From DATKNA01 sp963755755 (GTDB lineage: Bacteria; Actinomycetota; Actinomycetes; Actinomycetales; Kineosporiaceae): a stretch of DNA of 64,000 nt. Positions within the stretch are counted from its first letter, which is position 1, and every line of letters begins with the position of its first letter. Positions 21,119 through 31,148 of the stretch are shown here, piece after piece. Both the position numbers and the translations under genes were made by a program. The notes under the pieces are model-generated. The model was not told the DNA's origin, did not search any database, and saw only the letters and a list, made by a program, of their open reading frames with translations. The stretch spans positions 620,001 to 684,000 of the forward strand of contig CAVWLJ010000010.1 of NCBI GenBank assembly GCA_963755755.1, in the 5' to 3' direction.

Positions 21119-21504
21119 CGGAGCCGTCGGACGTCCCGGCGGGCGCGGTGCCGCCGGGCTGGCCGGCCCTCGTTCGGCCGCCGGGAGCACCGCACTGGCA
21201 GTCGACCGCCGTCGCCTGGCTGCTCGACCTGTGCCCGCCCGACTACCGCGGTCAGCGGTGCTGACCCGGCAGCCCGTGGTGCTGGCCTGGCTCGCCGGGC
21301 ACCACCTCGACGGGCAGCTGCAGGCGACCCGGCGCGCGCTCGCCACGGCCCGCGCCCAGCTCGCCGACGTCGTCGCGCCTCCGGTCGTGGCCGAGACGCT
21401 CGAGGCCGTCGAGGCCGAGGAGGCCCGCCTCCTCGCGGCCCGGTCGTGGGCTGGCCCTGGTCGCGCAGGCGCTGCGCGGCATCCGCTTCGTGCCGCGGCT
21501 CTGA
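21115..21504 (+). CDS. Hypothetical protein with two frameshifts
   Basis: Start GTG overlaps the ROK stop (GTGA). Reads VTEPSDVPAGAVPPGWPALV ... WLLDLCPPDYRG; one base seems missing at about 21250, then LTRQPVVLAWLAGHHLDGQL and a helical Ala/Glu-rich segment; an extra base at about 21451, then LALVAQALRGIRFVPRL and stop. About 129 aa. No catalytic motif, signal peptide or membrane helix. Function not recognised; the composition and helix pattern argue that it is a genuine gene. Confidence 0.55.
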
Positions 21505-21531
21505 CCGCTCGCCGACGAGGGCGACGGGGGA

Positions 21532-23578
21532 TCAGCCCCAGAGCGCGTCCAGCTGGGCGGCGACCCGGGCGGCGGCGTCCATCACGGGCGTCCGTGCGCC
21601 GGGGAGGTGCTCGCTTCCCGCGCCCTGCGCCGTCCGCTCCGCCATCCGCTCGCGCACCCGCTCGGTGAGGAACCTCGACGGCTGGGACCAGGAGTGCGCG
21701 TCGTCGCGAGCCCGCTGGTGGTGGTGGTACCGCTGCGGCACGTACACGTGCAGCGCCTGGCGGGGACGGGTGATGCCGACGTAGAACAGCCGCCGCTCCT
21801 CCTCGAGCCCTGCCGGCGAGGTCGAGCGCCATGTCGCTGGGGACGTTGCCGTCGGAGGCGTGGATGAGGTGCACCACCTCCCACTCGAGCCCCTTCGCCG
21901 AGTGCAGGGTGGAGAGGACCAGCCAGTCCTCGTCGATCGCGGGCGCACCGGCGAGGTCACCGGTCGAGGCCGGCGGCTCCAGCACGTGATCGGCCGCGAC
22001 GTCGGAGAGCCGCGGGACGTGCGCGGCCGCGGCGACCACGGCGTCGAGGTCCGCCAGCCGCGACGCGGCGTCCGGGTAGGCCTGGACGACCACGCGGCGC
22101 CAGGGCCGCGCGGAGCCGCTCGCCGTGGCGCCGGCACGGCCTCGAGCGGCAGCCGCGGCAGCGCCGCGACGACGGCGTCGGCCAGCGGGCGCGCGGCGGC
22201 CGGCAGCTCGGCCGCGGCGAGCGGCCAGCGCAGCGCGACCTCGGCGTCCGGTGCCACCGCCTCGTCCCGCACGCCCAGCGCGTCGACCGCGCGCCGGGCC
22301 GTGGCCGGCCCGACCCCCGGCAGCAGCTGCAGCAGCCGGAACCAGGCGAGCTCGTCACGCGCGTTGTCGGCGAGCCGGAAGGCGGCGAGCAGGTCCTTCA
22401 CGTGCGCGGCCTCGAGGAACCGCAGGCCGCCGTACTTGACGTACGGGATCCGGCGCAGGGAGAGCTCGAGTTCGAGCCCGGCGCTGTGGTGCGCGGCGCG
22501 CATGAGCACGGCCTGCTCCCGCAGCGGGATGCCCTCCTCGCGGTGCGCGAGCACCTGCCTGCAGACGGCGTCCACCTGGTCGTCCTCGTCGCGGCAGCGC
22601 CACAGCGCCGGGGGTTCGGCGGCCGGGGCGCCGGGCACCGCGCGCAGGACCGCGGTGAAGCCCTCCGGCGCGTCCGCGGCCACCGCGTTGGCGGCGTCCA
22701 GCACGGGCTGCCCGGACCGGTAGTTCGCCTCCAGCACGACCGTCGTCGTCCCGGGGAAGACCGCCGGCATGTCGAGGATGTGGCGGGCGTCCGCGCCGCG
22801 GAACCCGTAGACCGCCTGTGCGTCGTCGCCGACCACGGTCAGCCGCGCGTCGTCCGCCCGCAGCGCCCGCAGCACGTCGACCTGCAGCGCGTTGACGTCC
22901 TGGTACTCGTCGACGAGCACGTGGTCGAGGCCGCTGCGCAGCCGCGGGCCCGCGACCTCGTCGAGGGCGGCCGCGCGCCAGTAGAGGAGCAGGTCGTCGA
23001 AGTCGAGGACGCCGAGCGCCCGCTTGCGCGCGACGTAGCCCCGGCAGACAGCGGCGACGTCGTCGAGCCGGTCGGCGGCCCAGGGGACCGACTCCGCGAG
23101 CACCTGCGGGAGCGGAACGCCGGTGTTGACGGCGCGGGAGTAGACGTCGAGCAGCGTGGCCTTGCGCGGGAACCGCCGCCCGGTGCCCGCGCCGAGCCCG
23201 AGGTCCGCCCGGACGAGGTCGATCAGGTCGGCGGCGTCCGCGGAGTCGACCACGCCGAAGCCCTCCGGCAGCCCCAGCCGGTGCGCGTGCCGCCGCAGCA
23301 CCTGGTGAGCGACGGCGTGGAAGGTGCCGCCCCGCACCCGGGCCGTGTCGGCGTGCAGCGCGCGCGTCCGCGCCAGCATCTGCCGGGCGGCCCGGCGCGT
23401 GAAGGTGAGCAGCAGGATGCGGTCGGCCGGCACACCGGACTCGACCAGCCAGGCGACGCGCGCGGTCAGCGTCGGTCGTCTTGCCCGTGCCCGGGCCGGC
23501 GAGCACCCGCAGCGGCCCGCCGTCGTGCGTCGCCGCCGCCCGCTGCTGCGCATTCAACCCGTCCAGGATGTCGAACAC
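21532..23578 (-). CDS. UvrD/PcrA-type ATP-dependent DNA helicase, four frameshifts
   Basis: Superfamily 1A 3'-5' helicase of DNA repair, 680 aa after correcting four extra bases (about 23474, 22128, 22101, 21811). Motifs in order: Q motif LNAQQRAAAT, Walker A AGPGTGKTT (I), LLTFTRRAARQMLARTRA (Ia), VLVDEYQDVNALQ (II), TVVGDDAQAVYGFRGAD (III), LEANYRSG (IV), STLHSAKGLEWEVVHLI (V), LFYVGITRPRQALHVYV (VI). Short C-terminus without an HRDC domain, so it is not a UvrD2-like architecture. Convergent with the upstream hypothetical gene. Confidence 0.88.
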
Positions 23579-23585
23579 GCGTTCG

Positions 23586-23591
23586 ACCGTA
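23586..23591 (-). promoter_or_regulatory. -10 box of the helicase gene (leaderless type)
   Basis: On the minus strand TACGGT, then 7 nt, then GTG at 23578; no SD. Confidence 0.55.
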
Positions 23592-23630
23592 GCCGATCGC
23601 TCGGACCGCCGCGGCCGGCGAGCGGCTCGC

Positions 23631-24014
23631 TCACTGCTCCGGCGGCGCCTCCGCCGAACCCTGGCCGCGGTGGCCGCCCCGGCCGAGGCTGGTGTCGGGC
23701 TCGCGGGTCTCCGGTGCGTCCGCCTGCCAGACGGGGTCCGCGTTGCCCTGGTCCCCGTGCAGCGTGCGGCCGGTCTCGCCGCCGCCGATCGGCTCCGGGC
23801 GGTCCTGCAGGTGCTCCACCTGGTCGGGGCTCAGCTCGTGCGGCGGCAACGACGACCCGCCCCAGCCCTCGATCTCGCGCTCGACGCGGTCGACGTCCAC
23901 CCCCGTGGCCGTCGGGTCGATCCGGTCGGTGCGGTGCTCGGGCCCCGAGGGGCGGGTGCCCTGGTCGCGGTCCCCGGTCGGGCGCTCGCCCGTGGGCAGG
24001 TCGTTGTCGGTCAT
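23631..24014 (-). CDS. Hydrophilic disordered hypothetical protein
   Basis: 127 aa starting MTDNDLPTGERPTGDRDQGT, very rich in Gly, Asp, Glu, Pro and Arg, with no Cys, hydrophobic core or signal peptide; it is probably intrinsically disordered. The start is supported by a TAGAAC -10 box 7 nt upstream and divergent position from dxs. Function unknown. Confidence 0.6.
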   Translation of the reverse strand: MTDNDLPTGERPTGDRDQGTRPSGPEHRTDRIDPTATGVDVDRVEREIEGWGGSSLPPHELSPDQVEHLQDRPEPIGGGETGRTLHGDQGNADPVWQADAPETREPDTSLGRGGHRGQGSAEAPPEQ

Positions 24015-24021
24015 GACAGAC

Positions 24022-24027
24022 GTTCTA
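24022..24027 (-). promoter_or_regulatory. -10 box of the disordered-protein gene (leaderless type)
   Basis: Minus-strand TAGAAC, 7 nt, then ATG at 24014. No SD. Confidence 0.5.
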
Positions 24028-24072
24028 CCCGTCCTCGACCCCGACCACACAGCGCGAGCGCGAAGGACCCCT

Positions 24073-24078
24073 CCTAGA
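24073..24078 (+). promoter_or_regulatory. -10 box upstream of dxs
   Basis: TAGACT about 55 nt before the dxs ATG. Here a true 5' leader with SD (GAGGAGGAAT just before 24129) follows, unlike the leaderless genes. Confidence 0.45.
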
Positions 24079-24133
24079 CTCGGGGTGCGCCGGGCCTGCC
24101 GGTCGGACCAGGCGGCGCGAGGAGGAATCGGAC

Positions 24134-26037
24134 ATGGTGGCACTGGAGTCGATCGACGGTCCTGACGACCTGCGACGGCTCACGCCGCCGGAGCTCGACG
24201 AGCTCGCCGCGGAGATCCGGTCGTTCCTCGTCACCCAGGTCACCCGGACGGGCGGCCACCTCGGCCCGAACCTCGGCGTCGTCGAGCTCACGCTGGCGCT
24301 GCACCGGGTCTTCGAGTCGCCCACCGACGCCCTCGTCTTCGACACCGGCCACCAGGCCTACGTGCACAAGCTCCTCACCGGCCGGCAGGACTTCTCCCGC
24401 CTGAAGCAGACCGGCGGCATCTCCGGCTACCCGTGCCGGGCCGAGAGCGAGCACGACATCGTCGAGAACTCGCACGCCTCCACCGCGCTCTCCTGGGCGG
24501 ACGGCCTCGCCCGGGGCTTCGCGCTGCGCGGGCAGCACGACCGGCACGTCGTCGCCGTCGTCGGCGACGGTGCCCTGACCGGTGGCATGGCCTGGGAGGC
24601 GCTCAACAACATCGCCACCTCGGACCGGCCGATCGTTCTCGTCGTCAACGACAACGAGCGCTCCTACGCGCCGACGATCGGCGGGCTCGCCCACCACCTG
24701 TCGACGCTGCGGACGACGAGGGGCTACGAGCGCTTCCTCGACTGGGGGCGCGAGGTGCTGCAGCGCGGCGGCGCTCCGGGCCGGCTCGCCGTTCGAGGCG
24801 CTGCACGGCGTGAAGAAGGGGATCAAGGACGTCGTCGCCCCGCAGGGCATGTTCGAGGACCTCGGCATCAAGTACCTCGGGCCCGTCGACGGGCACGACA
24901 TCGCGGCGCTGGAGCACACGCTCGGGCGGGCGAAGTCGTTCGGTGGTCCGGTGCTCGTGCACGTGATCACGCAGAAGGGCCGCGGTTACGCGCCGGCGGA
25001 GAACGACGAGGCCGACCGGTTCCACGGCATCGGCGTCCTCGACCCCGAGACCGGGCGTCCGCCTGACGGCGGCCGCCCCGACGTGGGTCGACGCGTTCGC
25101 CGACGAGATCGCCGAGATCGCCGACGAGCGGGAGGACGTCGTCGGCGTCACCGCGGCGATGCTGATCCCGGTCGGCCTGCACCGGTTCGCGCAACGGCAC
25201 CCCGACCGGGTCGTGGACGTCGGGATCGCCGAGCAGCACGCCGTCACCAGCGCGGCCGGCATGGCCTATGCCGGGTTGCACCCGGTCGTGGCGGTCTACG
25301 CGACCTTCCTCAACCGGGCCGTCGACCAGGTGATCATGGACGTCGGGCTGCACCGGGCCGGCGTCACCTTCGCCCTGACGCACGGCGGTGTCACCGGCGA
25401 CGACGGCCCCAGCCACAACGGCATGTGGGACCTCTCGCTCCTCGGCGTCGTGCCCGGCATCCGGATCGCGGCCCCGCGCGACGCCGCGACGTTCCGCGCC
25501 GAGCTGCGCGAGGCGGTCGCGGTCGAGGACGCGCCGACCGTCGTCCGCTTCCCCAAGGGCCCGCTGCCGCCCGACCTGCCCGCCGTCGACCGGGTCGGAG
25601 GCGCTGGACGTGCTCGTGCGCCGGCGGCGAGGAGGACGTGCTCGTCGTGGCCGTCGGCGCCATGGCCGGGCTGGCCGTGGAGCGTCGCCGAGCGGCTCGC
25701 CGCGCAGGGCGTCGGCGTGACCGTCGTCGACCCGCGGTGGGTGCTGCCCGTGGACGAGGCGCTGGTGCCGCTCGCGGCCCGGCACCGGCTCGTCGTCGTC
25801 GTCGAGGACAACGGGCGCGCCGGCGGGATCGGCTCCGCCGTGCAGCAGCGGCTCGCGGACGCCGGCGTCCCCACGCCGGTGCGCGGTTTCGGCATCCCGC
25901 AGGCGTTCCTCGACCACGGCCGGCGCGCCGAGGTGCTCGAACGGATCGGGCTGACGGCGCAGGACGTGTCGCGCCAGGTCGTCGAGGCCGTCGCCCGGCT
26001 CGACGCGCGCCTGGAGGGCGCCGAACTCAACCCCTGA
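24134..26037 (+). CDS. dxs: 1-deoxy-D-xylulose-5-phosphate synthase, five frameshifts
   Basis: Thiamine-diphosphate enzyme joining pyruvate and glyceraldehyde-3-phosphate, first step of the MEP isoprenoid pathway. Motifs: GGHLGPNLGVVELTLALHRV, FDTGHQAYVHKLL, TPP site VVAVVGDGALTGGMAWEALN, GPVDGHDIAALEHTL, DVGIAEQHAVTSAAGMAYAG (catalytic Glu) and SHNGMWDLSLL. Extra bases at about 24775, 25063, 25590, 25619 and 25680; removing all five gives 632 aa, exactly the family length. So many +1 errors in an essential gene argue for sequence error, not decay. SD present; a clear TAGACT box at 24073. Confidence 0.93.
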
Positions 26038-26042
26038 GGAGT

Positions 26043-26284
26043 CTAACCGGCCGCGGCGGGAGGTTCCTGCGGGCTCGCCTCGACCGCGGCGGCGGTGAGC
26101 ACCCGCACCAGGTCGGGGACGTCGCCGGGCGCCAGCCTCAGGGTCGCGACGCAGGTGGCGCCCTGCCAGATGCTGAGCACGCACGCGGCCCGACTCGGGA
26201 TGGGCGTTGACCCGCAGCACGCGGCCGGCCCGGTCGCGGCCGACCACGACGTCACCCCGGCTCGGGCGTCGGGGTCGCGAACAT
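26043..26284 (-). CDS. Small conserved hypothetical protein, two frameshifts
   Basis: Starts MFATPTPEPG; an extra G at about 26254 interrupts the join to DVVVGRDRAGRVLRVNAHPE, and another at about 26198 the join to AACVLSIWQGATCVATLRLA, ending PQEPPAAAG. About 79 aa. This compact beta-rich protein is of a type often found beside dxs in actinomycetes; function unknown. Convergent with dxs (5-bp gap), divergent from the peptidase gene. Confidence 0.6.
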
Positions 26285-26318
26285 GGGTCGAGTGTGCGGT
26301 CGCCGCGACGGTGTCGTC

Positions 26319-26324
26319 TAGGGT
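26319..26324 (+). promoter_or_regulatory. -10 box of the HExxH peptidase gene (leaderless type)
   Basis: TAGGGT, 6 nt, GTG 26331; no SD. Confidence 0.6.
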
Positions 26325-26330
26325 GCGGGC

Positions 26331-27704
26331 GTGGCGCAGGCGCGGGACGCGGGGGAGCGGGGCCGTCCGCACGGCGCCCTGCCCGTGCTCGGGCTGGTCG
26401 TGCTCCTGCTCGCCGGTCTCGGGGCCGTGGTCCGGACGCCGCTGGTCGCCGGGGTGCTCGACCCGGCCGCGCCGACGCTGACGCAGTCGCCCGCCCTCCC
26501 CGCGCAGCAGCCCTCGTCCGACCCCGCTCACGGCGTCCTGACCCGCATGACCGACGCGCTGCGCCGGCACGACGCGGACCGGTTCGCCTCCGTGGCCGCG
26601 CCCGGGTACCCGGCCGTACGCACTCACCTGCGCGAGATCTTCGCCGGCCTCGCCGCCCTGCCGCTGGCCTCGTTCGACCTGAGCGTCGACCGGGCCCGCG
26701 TCAGCGTGCCCGCGGCCGGCTCCGCGCCGGGGGCGGTGACCCTGCCCGTGATCGCGACGTACCGGCTGCGGGGCTGGGACGACGCCCCGCTGACCGTGCC
26801 GCTGCTGCTCGTCGTGGCTCCCGGCCGCGGCGGTTGGGGCGTGGTGCAGGACCGGACGACCACCGACCGGGTCACGGACCAGCGCCTGGAGCCCTGGCTC
26901 TTCCCCGGGCTCTACGTGACCCGGACGCCGCACGTCCTCGTCGTCGGCGATCACCCGCACGCGACCCAGGCCCGCCGGCTCGCCCGCACCCTCGAGGCGC
27001 TCACGGTCGACGTCCGGCGGCTCTGGCCGGAGCGGACCTGGAACGGCACGGTCGTCGCCTACGCGGTGACCTCGGCCGCCTTCGTCCGGTCCTGGTACGG
27101 GCGCAGCGCCGCCGGCGACGCCGGCAACGGCGACCGGGCGGCGTTCGTGGCGAAGGTGGTGACCCTGCCCGCCGAGCGCGGTGCGGGGACCGTCCGCATG
27201 GTCCTCACGCCGTACCTTCTCGAGCGGACGCGGTCGGGATCGGTCGACGTGCTCCGGCACGAGATGACGCACGTGGCGACCGCACGGCTCGGCGGGCACG
27301 TGCCCGCCTGGCTCGTCGAGGGTGCCGCGGAGTACACCGGGTTCGCCCGCCGGAACGGGGCCGGCGACCTGGACCCGACGACCACCTTCGGCCGGCACGG
27401 GCTCACCGCCACGGAGGTGTCCTCCACCGCCGACGGCCGCTGGCGCCCCACGCTGCTGGATCGGCGGGACTTCTACGCCGGCAGCGAGAGCGCCGTGGAC
27501 GAGCACTACAACAGCGCCTTCATCACCTGCCTCTACATCGCCGACCACTACGGCGACGCGGCGTTGCGCCGCCTCTACGAGCGGTCGGCGGGCACGACGC
27601 AGGCGGCCGCACTGTCGCAGGTGCTGCACACGACGCGCGGCCGCCTCGTCAGAGCAGTCGGGGACTATGCCGCCGGCTTGCGCCGGCGACTGGTCTTCGG
27701 CTGA
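26331..27704 (+). CDS. Membrane-anchored zinc metallopeptidase (HExxH)
   Basis: 457 aa, intact. One N-terminal membrane helix (LPVLGLVVLLLAGLGAVV, residues about 18-35), then an extracytoplasmic region with an NTF2-like segment (HGVLTRMTDALRRHDADRFA) and a C-terminal peptidase: DVLRHEMTHVATARLGG with the zinc HExxH, and downstream PAWLVEGAAEYTGF, whose Glu is the likely third zinc ligand as in gluzincins (peptidase MA-like). Late conserved stretch YNSAFITCLYIADHYG. Substrate unknown. Convergent and directly abutting fadB. Confidence 0.8.
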   Translation: MAQARDAGERGRPHGALPVLGLVVLLLAGLGAVVRTPLVAGVLDPAAPTLTQSPALPAQQPSSDPAHGVLTRMTDALRRHDADRFASVAAPGYPAVRTHLREIFAGLAALPLASFDLSVDRARVSVPAAGSAPGAVTLPVIATYRLRGWDDAPLTVPLLLVVAPGRGGWGVVQDRTTTDRVTDQRLEPWLFPGLYVTRTPHVLVVGDHPHATQARRLARTLEALTVDVRRLWPERTWNGTVVAYAVTSAAFVRSWYGRSAAGDAGNGDRAAFVAKVVTLPAERGAGTVRMVLTPYLLERTRSGSVDVLRHEMTHVATARLGGHVPAWLVEGAAEYTGFARRNGAGDLDPTTTFGRHGLTATEVSSTADGRWRPTLLDRRDFYAGSESAVDEHYNSAFITCLYIADHYGDAALRRLYERSAGTTQAAALSQVLHTTRGRLVRAVGDYAAGLRRRLVFG

Positions 27705-29814
27705 TCAGGACGGGACGCTCGCGATGCCGAGGGGCAGGAAGCGCCGGCCGGTGACCTGCTCCGCGACGCCGGTCCGGTCCAGGTACGGCGTGATCCCGCC
27801 CAGGTGGAACGGCCAGCCGGCGCCGAGGATCATGCACAGGTCGAGGTCCTGGGGCTCGGCGACGACCCCGTCGTCGAGCATGAGCCGCGCCTCCTCGGCG
27901 AGCGCGCCGAGCGCGCGCCGCCGGACCTGCTCCTCGGTGAGCACCGTGTCGCCCTGCCGGAGCAGCGCCTTCGTCTCCTCGTCGACGTAGGGGCGACCGC
28001 GCTCGTCCCAGCTGTAGATGCCGGCACGCCCCGCCTCGACGATGCGGCGCAGGTTCTCCGAGACGTGGTAGCGCTCGGGGAACGCGGCGTGCAGGGTCTC
28101 CGCGACGTGCAGCGCGACGGCGGGGCCGACGAGCTGGAGCAGCACGAACGGCGACATCGGCAGGCCGAGCGGAGCGAGCGCGCGGTCGGCGACCTCGACC
28201 GGCGTCCCCTCGTCGACGGCCCTGGTGACCTCCCCGAGGAACCTCGTCAGGAGCCGGTTCACGACGAAGGCCGGCGCGTCCTTGACGAGCACGCAGGACT
28301 TGCGCAGCTCCTTGCCGACCGCGAAGGCGGTCGCGAGGGTGGCGTCGTCGGTGCGCTCCGCGCGGACCACCTCGACGAGCGGCAGCACCGCGACGGGGTT
28401 GAAGAAGTGGAGGCCGACGACCCGCTCCGGGTGCTCGAGGTCGGCGGCCATGTCGGTGACCGACAGGGACGAGGTGTTCGTCATGAGCACGCAGTCCGGC
28501 TTGACGACGGCCTCGACCTCGGCGAACACCTGCTTCTTGACGCCGAGCTCCTCGAAGACGGCCTCGATCACGAGGTCGGCCTCGGCGAACGCGTCCTTCG
28601 AGGTGGAGCCGGTGACCAGGGCTTTGAGCCGGTTCGCGGTGTCCGGCGTGATCCGCTTCTTCGCCCGCAGCGTGTCGATCTCGCCGTGCACGTAGGCGAC
28701 GCCCTTGTCGACGCGCGCCTGGTCGAGGTCGGTGAGGACGACGGGCACCTGCAACCGCCGGACGAAGAGCAGCGCCAGCTGGCTCGCCATGAGGCCGGCG
28801 CCGACGACGCCGACGCCCGTCACCGGTCGCGCGAGGGACCGGTCGGGAGCGCCGGCCGGCTTCTTGGCCCGCCGGTTCACGAGGTCGAACGCGTAGAGCG
28901 AGGAGCGGAGCTCGTCGCCCATCACGAGGTCGGCGAGGGCCTGCGACTCTGCCTCGAAGGCGGTGTCGCGGTCCGCGGTGCGGGCCAGGCGGAGAAGCTC
29001 GAGCGCCCGGTACGGCGCCGGCGCGGCGCCGTGGACCTTGGCGTCGGCGAGCAACTTCGCCGACCTTGAGCGCGCCCTCCCAGAGCTGCTCGTCGCGGTC
29101 GACCGGCGTCCGCTCGACGGACCGGCGGCCGGTGAGCACCTCGCCCGCCCAGACGAGCGACTGCGCGAGGAAGTCGGCCGGCTCGAAGATCGCGTCGAAG
29201 ATCCCGAGCTGGTGGGCCTTCGCGGCCGTTCAGCATCGTGTTGGTGTTGAGGCTGTTCGCGATGATCACTTCGACGGCCTTCTCCGGGCCGACGAGGTTG
29301 GGCAGCAGGTAGGTGCCGCCCCAGCCGGGGACGAGCCCGAGGAAGCACTCCGGCAGCGCGATCGCCCCCACTCCCGAGGAGACCGTCCGGTAGGTGCAGT
29401 GCAGCGGCAGCTCCACGCCGCCGCCGAGCGCCGCGCCGTTGACGAACGCGAAGCTCGGCACGGCGAGCTCGCCGAACCGCCGGAACACGTCGTGCCCCAG
29501 CCGGCCGATGCCGAGCGCGTCCTCGCGGGTGCGGCCCGCGCCGACCATGGTGAGGTCGGCGCCCGCGGCGAAGACGAACGGCTTGCCCGTGACGCCGACG
29601 GCGACGATCTCGCCGGCGTCCGCCCGCGCCGCGACCTGCTCGACGGCGGCCTGCAGGGACGCCAGACCCTCGGGGCCGAAGGTGGAGGGACGGGTGTGGT
29701 CGCGGCCGTTGTCCAGCGTGACGAGGGCCATCCGGCCGGCGCCGCCGGGCAGGTCGACGTCCCGGACCAGGGCCTTGGTGACGATCTCGGCGGGCATCGA
29801 GGTGGGAAGAGTGC

Positions 29815-29818
<4 letters not shown>
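27705..29818 (-). CDS. fadB: Fatty-acid oxidation complex alpha subunit (enoyl-CoA hydratase / 3-hydroxyacyl-CoA dehydrogenase), two frameshifts
   Basis: 703 aa after correcting extra bases at about 29229 and 29059. N-terminal crotonase domain: GKPFVFAAGADLTMVGAG (oxyanion hole), FVNGAALGGGVELPLHCTYR and ECFLGLVPGWGGTYLLPNLV with catalytic Glu. Then HAD: VGVVGAGLMASQLALLFVRR (NAD GxGxxG) and VVGLHFFNPVAVLPLVEVV, with C-terminal KDAPAFVVNRLL. Hydrates and oxidises acyl-CoA intermediates in beta-oxidation and partners with the thiolase FadA. Its GTG overlaps the fadA stop (GTGA), so order and coupling are fadA-fadB. Confidence 0.93.
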
Positions 29819-31032
<1,214 letters not shown>

Positions 31033-31086
31033 GGGGGTCCTCCTCGGGACGAGGTCCGGGAGCGTCCTCGCTCCCGCCACGACCCG

Positions 31087-31104
31087 ATGCTACTCGACAG
31101 TAAC
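31087..31104. promoter_or_regulatory. -10 box and imperfect inverted repeat upstream of fadAB
   Basis: Minus strand carries TAGCAT (31092-31087), inside/next to the imperfect inverted repeat GCTACT-CGAC-AGTAAC (31089-31104, 5 of 6 pairs). A repressor bound here would block the promoter. The shape resembles TetR-type sites that control fatty-acid catabolism in actinomycetes (inference). Confidence 0.45.
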
Positions 31105-31148
31105 TTCCGCGCGGCACCGCCGGGCCGAGTTGGGCCCGTCACCTCGTC

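Noticed and set aside
24134..26037. dxs as a decayed pseudogene or programmed frameshift gene
   Set aside because: Five +1 shifts, all catalytic motifs intact, corrected length exactly normal, and the same error type in many other core genes; no slippery sites with downstream structure seen.
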